Positions 45,417-53,103 of a DNA stretch of 64,000 nucleotides are shown here, piece after piece. The position numbers and the translations under genes were made by a program. This stretch comes from Amycolatopsis viridis (GTDB taxonomy: Bacteria > Actinomycetota > Actinomycetes > Mycobacteriales > Pseudonocardiaceae): positions 5,620,262-5,684,261 of the forward strand of contig NZ_JAANOU010000001.1 of NCBI RefSeq assembly GCF_011758765.1, written 5' to 3'. The first letter of the stretch is position 1, and every line of letters starts with the position of its first letter. The notes under the pieces were generated by a model that was not told the origin of the DNA, made no database searches, and was given only the letters and a program-made list of their open reading frames with translations.

Positions 45417-45645
45417 CCGCCAGCTCCGCCACCATCTTGCGCGCCACCTCGAAGCTGCTCAGGTCGATGACCTGGTCGGTCTCCAGTTCGATGTCGAACT
45501 CGTCCTCGATGGCGGCGACCAGGCTCATGTGTCCGACCGAGTCCCACGCGTCGATGCCGCGGTAGGTCAGCGCCGCCACGTCGACGTCGTCGCCGAGGTC
45601 GAGCGCCTCGGTGAAGACCTTGCGCAGCCGGGTCTCGATGTCCAC
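45409..45645 (-). CDS. Acyl carrier protein
   Basis: 78 residues from a GTG two bases after the LpxA-like stop. One carrier domain: DAWDSVGHMSLVAAIEDEF, with serine 36 as the phosphopantetheine site, and an acidic helix II and III (FDIELETDQVIDLSSF). A dedicated, non-housekeeping ACP shuttles the acyl group between the AMP ligase, the SDR, the LuxE/LuxC pair and the LpxA-like transferase. It overlaps the SDR gene by eight bases. Confidence 0.93.
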   Translation of the reverse strand: MDIETRLRKVFTEALDLGDDVDVAALTYRGIDAWDSVGHMSLVAAIEDEFDIELETDQVIDLSSFEVARKMVAELAGA

Positions 45646-45647
45646 GT

Positions 45648-46352
45648 CTAGTCCTTCCGGTCGTTCCACGCCTGCACCAAAGTAGAGACGCCGGCGGGCA
45701 GGCGGTCCAGCAGCCCATCGGGTGGAATCGGGCCGGTGCCCTTGAGCCACGGTTCGAGCCCGGCGATCTGCTCCCCGGTCAGCCCGAGCCGGGTCAGGCC
45801 GACCACGTTGAGGCCGGTCACCCGGGCCGGGTTGCCGACGGCGATGGTGAACGCGCCGACCTCGCGGCGCACCGCGGAACCCATGCCCACCATGGCTCCC
45901 GGACCGATGCGCACGTGCTGGTGCACGACGGCGCCCATGCCCAGGTTGGCGCGCGACCAGATCGCGGTGTGGCCGCCCAGCACGACGTTCGACGCGAGGG
46001 TCACCTCGTCGCCGATCTCGCAGTCGTGGGCGACGTGACTGCCCCGCAGGTAATAGCCGTGATCACCCAAACGAGTGGTCCGACGGGTGCCCTGGTGGAT
46101 GCTCACGTACTCGCGGATCCGGTTGCCACTGCCGATCCGGATCCCGGCGCCGACCGGTTCGTCCTCCCACGACACCGGGTGCGGGCCGGTGCGGTCCTCC
46201 GCCGGAGTGCCGATCGTGACATGTGGACCGATCCAGTTCCCGTCCCCGATCACCAGCGGCCCGGCGAGCACGGCGTAGGGTCCGACGACGTTGCCGTCGC
46301 CGAGTTCGACACCGGGCCCGAGTACGGCAGTCGGGTGGATGCGGTTTACCAC
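45648..46352 (-). CDS. LpxA-like acyl-ACP:UDP-amino-sugar acyltransferase
   Basis: 234 residues of left-handed beta-helix hexapeptides. Compared with E. coli LpxA the key region aligns without gaps at a constant offset of 16: SHVAHDC (H106, H109 = catalytic H125), LGGHTAI (H128 = H144), VVHQH (H144 Q145 = H160 Q161), and GLNVVGLTRLGLT after the barrel. The hydrocarbon-ruler position Gly173 is Met157 here, as in the C10-specific Pseudomonas enzyme, so a short chain (about C10 or less) is predicted. The C-terminal helices are shorter than in LpxA (262 residues). It heads the ACP/acyl operon and is divergent from the DegT and Gfo/Idh genes across 64 bp. Confidence 0.9.
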   Translation of the reverse strand: MVNRIHPTAVLGPGVELGDGNVVGPYAVLAGPLVIGDGNWIGPHVTIGTPAEDRTGPHPVSWEDEPVGAGIRIGSGNRIREYVSIHQGTRRTTRLGDHGYYLRGSHVAHDCEIGDEVTLASNVVLGGHTAIWSRANLGMGAVVHQHVRIGPGAMVGMGSAVRREVGAFTIAVGNPARVTGLNVVGLTRLGLTGEQIAGLEPWLKGTGPIPPDGLLDRLPAGVSTLVQAWNDRKD

Positions 46353-46416
46353 GGGAGATCCATTCGTACAGTCTTACGGATGCCTGAGTCGCACACAGTA
46401 AAGGAAAGCCCCCCGC

Positions 46417-47523
46417 ATGATCCCCATCACCGCGGTCGACGTCCGCGACGCCGAACCCCTCGTGGTCGAGGTGCTGCGATCGGGGACGCTCGCGCAGGGC
46501 CCGATGGTCGCCCGCTTCGAGGACGGCTTCGCGCGCGCCGCGGGCACCGCCCACGCGATCGCCGTGAACAGCGGCACCACTGCGCTGGTCGCGACGCTGC
46601 AGGCGCTCGGACTGGGCCCCGGTGACGAGGTGATCACGACGCCGTTCACGTTCGTCGCGACGCTGAACGCGATCCTGGAGACCGGCGCGACGGTCCGCTT
46701 CGCCGACATCACGCGCGAGGACTTCGCGATCGACCCGGACGCCGTGGCGACCGCGATCACGCCGCGCACCCGCGCGATCCTGCCGGTCCACCTCTACGGC
46801 CAGACCGCGAACCTGGGCAAGCTGGTGCCGCTCGCCGAGGAGCACGGGCTGCACCTGGTCGAGGACGCGGCGCAGGCGGTGGGTGCGACCTTCGCCGGAC
46901 GGCCGGCCGGCTCGTTCGGCGTGGGCTGTTTCTCGTTGTACGCCACCAAGAACGTCACCACCGGCGAGGGCGGGGTCATCACCACCGACGACGACGATCT
47001 CGCCGACCGGTTGCGGCTGCTGCGCAACCAGGGCATGCGGTCCCGCTACGCCTACGAGCTGGCGGGGCACAACTACCGGATGTCCGAGCTGCACGCCGCC
47101 GTTGGCATCCCGCAACTGGCCAAACTGGACGAGCTGGTCACCGCGCGACGGCGCAACGCGCGTCAGCTGTCCGTCGGCCTGGCCGGGACGCCGGGCCTGG
47201 CCCTGCCCGTGGAGCTGCCCGGGCGCGAGCACGTGTGGCACCAGTACAGCGTGCTGATCGGCCCGCACGCGATGCTCGCGCGCGACGAGCTGATCACCGA
47301 GCTGACCGAGCGCGGGGTCGGGACCGGCGTGTACTACCCGAAGCTCGTCTTCGACCACGACTGCTTCCGCGGGCACCCGCAGATCCCGGAGGTCTCGCCC
47401 GCCGGCTTCCCGGTCGCCGCGCGGGTCGCCGACGAGGTCCTGTCGCTGCCCGTGCACCCCGCGCTGTCCGAGTCCGATGTGGACACCGTGGTGCGCGAGG
47501 TCCGAGAGGCGCTCGGCGCTTGA
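46417..47523 (+). CDS. DegT/DnrJ-family sugar aminotransferase (GnnB/WbpE-like)
   Basis: 368 residues; AAAGGAAAG precedes the ATG. A PLP aminotransferase for keto-sugars: SGTTALVATLQALGLGPGDEV, HLVEDAAQAVGA, and the lysine motif SLYATKNVTTGEGGVI. Residue RNQGMRSRYAYELAGHNYRMSE is typical of enzymes acting on UDP-3-keto sugars (WbpE, GnnB, FdtB). It is coupled to a Gfo/Idh oxidoreductase that would make the 3-keto substrate, so the pair can install a 3-amino group on a UDP-HexNAc. Confidence 0.92.
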   Translation: MIPITAVDVRDAEPLVVEVLRSGTLAQGPMVARFEDGFARAAGTAHAIAVNSGTTALVATLQALGLGPGDEVITTPFTFVATLNAILETGATVRFADITREDFAIDPDAVATAITPRTRAILPVHLYGQTANLGKLVPLAEEHGLHLVEDAAQAVGATFAGRPAGSFGVGCFSLYATKNVTTGEGGVITTDDDDLADRLRLLRNQGMRSRYAYELAGHNYRMSELHAAVGIPQLAKLDELVTARRRNARQLSVGLAGTPGLALPVELPGREHVWHQYSVLIGPHAMLARDELITELTERGVGTGVYYPKLVFDHDCFRGHPQIPEVSPAGFPVAARVADEVLSLPVHPALSESDVDTVVREVREALGA

Positions 47524-48554
47524 GGTACCGGATCGCGCTGGTCGGCGCCGGCACCATGGGGGCGCTGCACGCGCGCGTGCTGTCCCGCCACGACCGCGTG
47601 GACCTGGTGCGCGTGGTCGAACCGCGAGCCGCGGCCGGGCGCGCGTGCGCGCAGCGGTACGGCACGTCCTGGACTCCCGTGCTCGGCGATTTGTCCGATG
47701 TGGACGCGGTGGTGCTGGCCTCGGCGACCGAGACGCACCACGCGCTCGCGCTGGAGGTCCTCGGCCAGGGCAAACCGCTGCTGGTGGAGAAACCGGTGGC
47801 GAACAGCCTCGCCGCAGCCGAGGAGGTCGTCGCGTTGTCCGCCACCCGGGACGTGCCGCTGATGTGCGGCTTCGTCGAGCGGTTCAACCCCGCGGTGCTG
47901 ACCGCGCGGGCGCTCGCCGCCCGGCCGGTGCACCTGATGGCCCGCCGCCACGGGCCGTACGCGCCGCGCATCCGCACCGGCGTGGCGTGGGACCTGCTGG
48001 TGCACGACGTGGACATCGCCATCCAGTTCTTCGGCACCACCCCGCACCGCATCACCTCCGGTACCGGCTACTTCCACCCAGATTCCGCGGACGGCGCGGA
48101 GGACGCGGTGGAGGCGGTGCTGTCCTTCCCGTCCGGGCTCGCGACCGTGTCCGCGTCCCGGGTCGGGCAGCGGAAGGTGCGCTCGCTGGTGATCTCCGAG
48201 CTCGACCGCCTCATCGAGCTGGACCTGATCCGCCGCGACGTCACGCTCTACCGGCACGTGTCGCACGACGCGGTCACCCCGGACGGGCTGGGCTACCGGC
48301 AGCAGGCCGTGATCGAGATCCCCGAGCTGGTGTCGGCCGCGGAACCGCTGGCCGCACAGCTCGACCACTTCCTCGCACTGCTCGACGGGCGCGCCGACGC
48401 GGACGCGGAACGGGCTTCGATCCTGCCCGCGCACCGCGTGGTCGCGACCGTGCTGGACCAGGCCGCGCGATCAGCCGGGCTCGTCCAGAGTGGACAGCAG
48501 CAGCCAGCCGATCGCGGGCAGCGCGATCAACGGGAGGAGCGCGGTGTGCAGTGA
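47520..48554 (+). CDS. Gfo/Idh/MocA-family sugar dehydrogenase (GnnA/WbpB-like)
   Basis: 344 residues from a TTG within the DegT stop (TTGA). Rossmann loop IALVGAGTMGALHARVL, then the family's EKPVA motif in LLVEKPVANS, and the catalytic region WDLLVHDVDIAIQFFG. Such enzymes oxidise the 3-hydroxyl of UDP-GlcNAc or UDP-GlcNAcA. The pairing with DegT immediately upstream and LpxA divergent recalls gnnA-gnnB-lpxA of Acidithiobacillus and Leptospira. The final 30 residues (GQQQPADRGQRDQREERGVQ) are polar and overlap 84 bases of the convergent transporter gene, so the original stop may have been lost. Confidence 0.88.
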   Translation: MRYRIALVGAGTMGALHARVLSRHDRVDLVRVVEPRAAAGRACAQRYGTSWTPVLGDLSDVDAVVLASATETHHALALEVLGQGKPLLVEKPVANSLAAAEEVVALSATRDVPLMCGFVERFNPAVLTARALAARPVHLMARRHGPYAPRIRTGVAWDLLVHDVDIAIQFFGTTPHRITSGTGYFHPDSADGAEDAVEAVLSFPSGLATVSASRVGQRKVRSLVISELDRLIELDLIRRDVTLYRHVSHDAVTPDGLGYRQQAVIEIPELVSAAEPLAAQLDHFLALLDGRADADAERASILPAHRVVATVLDQAARSAGLVQSGQQQPADRGQRDQREERGVQ

Positions 48555-49595
48555 GGTGGCGTCCGCGAGCGCGCCGAGGACCGGGCTGGCGAGCCCGCCG
48601 ATGCTGACGGTGAGCCCCAGCGTGATGCCGCTCGCCGTGCCCATCCGCCGCGGCAGGTAGTCCTGGCCGAGCGTGACGTGCAGCGAGAAGGGCACGTACA
48701 AGCCGGCCGAGGTGCCCGCGACGAACAGGAACAGCAGCGGCCCGGGCACGAAGACCACCCCGGCGACCGAGGCGACGGTGAGCGCGTAGGACCAGCGCAC
48801 CACCGGGATGCGGCCGAACCGCGACGCCAGCCACCCGCCCGCGACGGTACCGGCCGCGCCGCCGAGGTAGAGCACGAACAACGCGATCGTGCCGGACAGC
48901 TCGCCGCTGCCGGTCCGCTGCTGCGCGTACAGGCCGATGAACGCGCTCAACCCGACGAAGACGATCGAGCGGCACACGATCGCGCCGGACAGCTTCGCGA
49001 ACGACGCCCAGTCGTCGCGGCCGGCCGCTTCCCGGGCGGTGGCACCGCCGCTGACCCGCGCACGCCGCAACGCCACCACGCACAAGACGGCCCCGGCGAG
49101 GGCGGGCAGGACCAGCAGGGGTGACAGCGCGAGCCCGCCGGTGCCGACGACGGCCGCCACGAGCAGGGGTGCGGTGGCGAACCCGGCGTTGCCACCGAGG
49201 GAGAACCATCCCATGGCCGTGTGGCTCCCGCCGCTCACCAGCCGGGCCGCGCGGGCGGCCTCCGGGTGGTAGGCGGCGACGCCGATGCCGGAGACGGCGA
49301 CGGCCACCAGGGTGAGCGGGTAGGAGCCCCCGATCCCGGCGCACGCGACGCCGAGCCCGCCGACCACGACGCTCACCGGGAGCAGCCACGGCACCGGCCG
49401 CCGGTCCGCGAGCGCGCCGAACACCGGCTGCACGACCGAGGACAGCAGCGACGCGGCCAGGACGATGCCGGAGACGGCGGCGTAGGTGTAGGCCCGCTCG
49501 GCGACGAAGAACGGCACCAGCGAGGCCACGGCGCCCTGGTAGACGTCCACGCACGCGTGGGCCAGGGACAGGAGAGTGATCGGCCGGGTTCGCAC
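48471..49595 (-). CDS. MFS transporter, fosmidomycin-resistance (Fsr) type
   Basis: 374 residues and about twelve transmembrane helices. The Fsr-type opening LLSLAHACVDVYQGAVASLV and the first cytoplasmic loop GALADRRPVPW (motif A) are visible. These are proton-driven drug or metabolite exporters. It is divergent from an AraC-type regulator 54 bp away, the classic arrangement for an inducible exporter. Its 3' end overlaps the Gfo/Idh gene by 84 bases, so it is not part of the sugar operon. Confidence 0.93.
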   Translation of the reverse strand: MRTRPITLLSLAHACVDVYQGAVASLVPFFVAERAYTYAAVSGIVLAASLLSSVVQPVFGALADRRPVPWLLPVSVVVGGLGVACAGIGGSYPLTLVAVAVSGIGVAAYHPEAARAARLVSGGSHTAMGWFSLGGNAGFATAPLLVAAVVGTGGLALSPLLVLPALAGAVLCVVALRRARVSGGATAREAAGRDDWASFAKLSGAIVCRSIVFVGLSAFIGLYAQQRTGSGELSGTIALFVLYLGGAAGTVAGGWLASRFGRIPVVRWSYALTVASVAGVVFVPGPLLFLFVAGTSAGLYVPFSLHVTLGQDYLPRRMGTASGITLGLTVSIGGLASPVLGALADATSLHTALLPLIALPAIGWLLLSTLDEPG

Positions 49596-49649
49596 CGGTT
49601 CATGGTCACCTGGGCGGACCCTGGCACGCTTCCGTTAATCTGCCACCTG

Positions 49650-50399
49650 ATGCCGCAAATCCGCCACATGCCGCAGGCCCCCACCCGGACCCAGGTCCTG
49701 GCCCCGGGCGAACGCATCGACGCGCACCGGCACGACGACCACCAGATCGTCTACGCCGGCTCGGGTGTCCTCGCCGTCACCACCGGCACCGGGACGTGGT
49801 TCGCGCCCGGCACCCGCGCGATCTGGATCCCCGCCGGGTGCGTGCACGCCCACCTCGCCCACGGCCGCACCGATCTGCACCTGCTGGGCCTGCCCGCGGA
49901 GGCCAACCCGCTCGGCCTCGACCGGCCTGCCGTGCTCGCCGTGAGCCCGCTGCTGCGGGAACTGGTCCTGGCCGGCACGCGCACCCCCGACGACGGCTCG
50001 CCCGAACGGCGGCGGCTGCTCGCGGTGCTGGTCGACCAGCTGCGGGCCGCACCCCGGGAACCCGCCGGGCTGCCCACGCCGGCCGACCCGCGCCTGCGTG
50101 CGGTGTGCGACCTGCTGCGCCGCGACTGCGCCGACCCGCGCACCCTGGCCGAGCTGGGCGCCGCCGTCGGCGCGAGCGAACGCACCCTGAGCCGCCTCTT
50201 CACACACGACCTCGGCATGACGTTCACCCAGTGGCGCACCCAACTGCGGCTCTACCACGCACTGCGGCTCCTGGCCGACGGCCTCGGCGTGACGGCGGTG
50301 GCGCACCGCTGCGGCTGGTCGTCGGCCAGCGCCTTCATCGACGTGTTCCGCCGCGCCTACGGCACCACGCCCGGCAGCCACCGGCGGGACCGGCCGTGA
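49650..50399 (+). CDS. AraC-family regulator with cupin sensor domain
   Basis: 249 residues from ATG 49650 (ATG 49668 also possible). The N-terminal cupin is RIDAHRHDDHQIVYAGSGVL with metal-type histidines, and IWIPAGCVHAHLAHG. The C-terminal AraC domain holds two helix-turn-helix units: LAELGAAVGASERTLSRLF and VTAVAHRCGWSSASAFIDVFRRAYGTTPG. Probably controls the divergent MFS exporter in response to a small ligand. It ends ten bases before the convergent hexapeptide-transferase stop. Confidence 0.93.
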   Translation: MPQIRHMPQAPTRTQVLAPGERIDAHRHDDHQIVYAGSGVLAVTTGTGTWFAPGTRAIWIPAGCVHAHLAHGRTDLHLLGLPAEANPLGLDRPAVLAVSPLLRELVLAGTRTPDDGSPERRRLLAVLVDQLRAAPREPAGLPTPADPRLRAVCDLLRRDCADPRTLAELGAAVGASERTLSRLFTHDLGMTFTQWRTQLRLYHALRLLADGLGVTAVAHRCGWSSASAFIDVFRRAYGTTPGSHRRDRP

Positions 50400-50408
50400 C
50401 CGTCCACA

Positions 50409-50975
50409 TCAGACACCCTGGTCACCGGCGTTCTGCGCCCGCACCCGGGCCGCTTCGGCCCGGATGAACTCCTCGTCGTAGCGCTGGAACACGCGCGCCG
50501 GGTTGCCGGCCACCAGGCACCGGTCCGGCACGTCCTTGGCCACCACCGACATCGGCTGCACCGTGACGAAATCGCCGATCGTCACGCCCGGCATGACCAC
50601 CACCAGGCTGCCGATGAAGCAGCCCTTGCCGATCCGCACCGGTTTGCGCTCGATCAGGTCGCTGCCCGGCCGGTTGTCCAGCATCATGTTCGCCAGCCAG
50701 CTGGAATGCGTGAACACCAGCGTGCCGACCCCGATGCTGGTGTGCTCGCCGATGGTCAGGCCGCCGCTGGCGTCCAGCGCGGCGCCCTCACCGATCCAGC
50801 AGTGCTCGCCGATCTCCAGCCGCTCCGGACTGATGATCTTCGCCCGCTCCCGGATCCGGGTGGTCCCGGGCAGGCCGAACAGCCGGGCGCGCTCGGCGTC
50901 GTTGAGGTACTGCCCGACGAGCTCGGTCAGGATCTGCGGGCGCAACCGGTTGCTGCGCTCGTCGTCGAAGAACAT
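50409..50975 (-). CDS. Hexapeptide-repeat acyltransferase (WcaF/maltose O-acetyltransferase type)
   Basis: 188 residues; ATG overlaps the GT4 stop by one base (TGATG). Left-handed beta-helix repeats start at IGEHCWIGEGAALDASGGLT; the active-site histidine lies in VFTHSSW, and the C-terminal IGDFVTVQPMSVVAKDVPDR...GNPARVFQRY is the usual ending. It probably O- or N-acetylates the sugar or glycan made by the second cluster, using acetyl-CoA. Confidence 0.9.
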   Translation of the reverse strand: MFFDDERSNRLRPQILTELVGQYLNDAERARLFGLPGTTRIRERAKIISPERLEIGEHCWIGEGAALDASGGLTIGEHTSIGVGTLVFTHSSWLANMMLDNRPGSDLIERKPVRIGKGCFIGSLVVVMPGVTIGDFVTVQPMSVVAKDVPDRCLVAGNPARVFQRYDEEFIRAEAARVRAQNAGDQGV

Positions 50976-52147
50976 CAGCGGGCCGCCATCTTCGCCAGCA
51001 CCCGCAGGTGCTCGCCCGCCACCACGTCCAGCGCGAAGTTGTTGCGCACGAACGCCTGCTGCCGGGCGGCCAGCGCCCGGCGCTTGCCCGGCTCGTCCAG
51101 CAGCTCGATCACGCGCGCCGCCACAGCCGCTGCGTCGTCGGGTTCGACGAGCAGGACGTTCCAGCCGTTGCGCAGTTCGAGCCCCGGGTAGTTGTCCTCG
51201 CCGACGGACGCGATGGTCGCGGTTCCGGCCGCCATCGCCTCCAGCGACGCGGTGCCGCAGCCGCCGTTGAGGTCGTGCGCCACGATGTCGGCCGCCGCCA
51301 GGTAGGACGGCACGTCGTCCTTGGGCACCGCGCCGGTGACCACGAACGCGTCCTCGACGCCGAGTTCCCTGGCGCGCTTGCGGAACGCGTCGTGGTAGAC
51401 CCGGCCGACCACCAGCACCTTGACGTCCGGGTGCCGCTCGCGGATCGCCGGCATCGCCTCGACCAGCGGCAGCCGGTTGCGCAGCGGGATGACGTGCCCG
51501 AGCGAGACGATCAGCGGCCCGTCGATCCCGTGCTCGGCCCGGACATCCCGGCGCGGGGCGGAATCCAGGTGACCGGTGTCGACCGGGATCGGGAAGAACT
51601 CCGCATCGGTGACGCCGTACCGCTGCGCGCAGTAGTCCAGCCCGAGCTTGTCCAGGATGACGAACCGCGGCGCGATCGAGTTCAGGACCGGCCGCACCAC
51701 GAGCGCGTCCAGCAGCCGGAACAGCCGGTCGTAGCGGCGCCGCTCGCTGACCAGCAGTGTGTGGATGGTCAGCAGCGAGGGCAGGCCGTGCTTGCGTGCG
51801 TACCGGCCGGCGAGCCAGGTGAGGTCGAAGAACTGGCCGTGCAGGTGCAGCGCGTCCGGGCGGAACTCGTCCAGCAGCCGCCGCAACCGGCGCCGGCTGC
51901 GCCGGTGCGGGGCGACGAAGCTGAGGTCGAAATCGATCGACAGACCGATCTGCGGCATCTGCACGGCCGGCAGCCGCACCACGCGGTAGCCGTCGCGCTC
52001 CTCGGTCTCCGGCGCGCCGCCGTAGGCCGCGGTGATCGCGAGGACCTCGTGGCCCTCGGCCGCGTACCGCTGGGCCAGCGACGCGGCCATGTGCGCGCTG
52101 CCGCCCACCCGGGGCGGGAAGAAGTTGTTGACGACGGCGATCCGCAT
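50975..52147 (-). CDS. GT4-family glycosyltransferase
   Basis: 390 residues from ATG 52147 (MRIAVVNNFFPPRVGGS), the standard GT4 opening; the longer frame is rejected. GT-B features: GGSAHMAASLAQRYAAEGHEV, LHLHGQFFDL, donor-domain VSLGHVIPLRNRLPLVEAM, and GCGTASLEAMAAGTATI with the conserved glutamate. It adds the cluster's sugar to a lipid or glycan acceptor, probably from a nucleotide donor made by the epimerase and aminotransferase genes just upstream. Confidence 0.9.
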   Translation of the reverse strand: MRIAVVNNFFPPRVGGSAHMAASLAQRYAAEGHEVLAITAAYGGAPETEERDGYRVVRLPAVQMPQIGLSIDFDLSFVAPHRRSRRRLRRLLDEFRPDALHLHGQFFDLTWLAGRYARKHGLPSLLTIHTLLVSERRRYDRLFRLLDALVVRPVLNSIAPRFVILDKLGLDYCAQRYGVTDAEFFPIPVDTGHLDSAPRRDVRAEHGIDGPLIVSLGHVIPLRNRLPLVEAMPAIRERHPDVKVLVVGRVYHDAFRKRARELGVEDAFVVTGAVPKDDVPSYLAAADIVAHDLNGGCGTASLEAMAAGTATIASVGEDNYPGLELRNGWNVLLVEPDDAAAVAARVIELLDEPGKRRALAARQQAFVRNNFALDVVAGEHLRVLAKMAAR

Positions 52148-52182
52148 CGGCCGCTGCCCGCCCGGCCCGGCGGCGGGCGCCC

Positions 52183-53103
52183 TCACCGGTAGCTCGCCAC
52201 GAGGTCGCGCATGCCCTGCTCCACCGGGATCTCCGGCGCCCACCCGAGCACCTCCCGGGCTCGCGTGATGTCCGCGGCACGGCGCGAAACCAGCACGTCC
52301 CGCGGGTTGAACTCGGGCTCCACGTCCACGCCGACCGCGTCGATGAGGATCTTCGCCAGCGTCGCGATCGAGGTGTCCACACCGGTGCCGATGTTGATCG
52401 GCAGGTTCGCGGTTTCCGACTCGGACGCCAGCACCACGGCCCGCGCGAGGTCGGCGACGTGCACGAAATCCATCGACTGCTCGCCGCGGCCGTCAATCAC
52501 CGGCGGTTTGCCCGCCCGCAGGCGCTGGATGAAGTGGTTGATGACCGAGGTGTAGTACGCCTCGATGCGCTGGCCCGGCCCGTACACGTTGAAGAACCGC
52601 AGCGCGATCCAGGACAGCCCCTTCTGCCGCTGGTAGAACCGCAGCAGGTCCTCGCCCGCGCGTTTGCTGATGCAGTACGGCGTGAGCGGGTCCAGCCGGT
52701 CGTCCTCGTGCATCGGCAGCTTGTCCGGCTCGCCGTACACCGATGCCGACGACGCGAAGACCAGCCGCCGCACGCCCTCGTCCGCGGCGGCGGCGAACAC
52801 GTTGTGGTTGCCGGTCATGTTGATGTCGATCGACTCGTGCGGGTCGGCGATCGACTTGTTGATCGACACCGTGGCGAAGTGGATCACGTGGGTGCAGCCG
52901 CGCATCGCCTCGCGCACGGCGCCGCCGTAGCGGACGTCCGCCTCGACCAGCTCGACGTCACCGCCCGCGACGAACCCGGCGACCCGGTCGCGGTCACCGC
53001 GGGTCATGTTGTCCAGGATCCGCACCGCGTAGCCCCGCTCGGTGAGCAGCGGGATGGTGTGCCCGGCGATGAACCCGGCACCGCCGGTGAGCAGGACTCG
53101 CAC
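52183..53103 (-). CDS. NAD-dependent epimerase/dehydratase
   Basis: 306 residues from a GTG overlapping the DegT stop by one base (TAGTG). Extended SDR: VLLTGGAGFIAGHTIPLL (NAD loop), FASSASVYGE (Ser), and YCISKRAGEDLL (Tyr-x3-Lys). FDGRGEQSMDFVHVADLARA-type substrate residues appear as GRGEQSMDFVHV. It probably converts a nucleotide sugar (4-epimerase or UDP-GlcA decarboxylase class). With the DegT enzyme it supplies the GT4 donor. Confidence 0.9.
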   Translation of the reverse strand: MRVLLTGGAGFIAGHTIPLLTERGYAVRILDNMTRGDRDRVAGFVAGGDVELVEADVRYGGAVREAMRGCTHVIHFATVSINKSIADPHESIDINMTGNHNVFAAAADEGVRRLVFASSASVYGEPDKLPMHEDDRLDPLTPYCISKRAGEDLLRFYQRQKGLSWIALRFFNVYGPGQRIEAYYTSVINHFIQRLRAGKPPVIDGRGEQSMDFVHVADLARAVVLASESETANLPINIGTGVDTSIATLAKILIDAVGVDVEPEFNPRDVLVSRRAADITRAREVLGWAPEIPVEQGMRDLVASYR

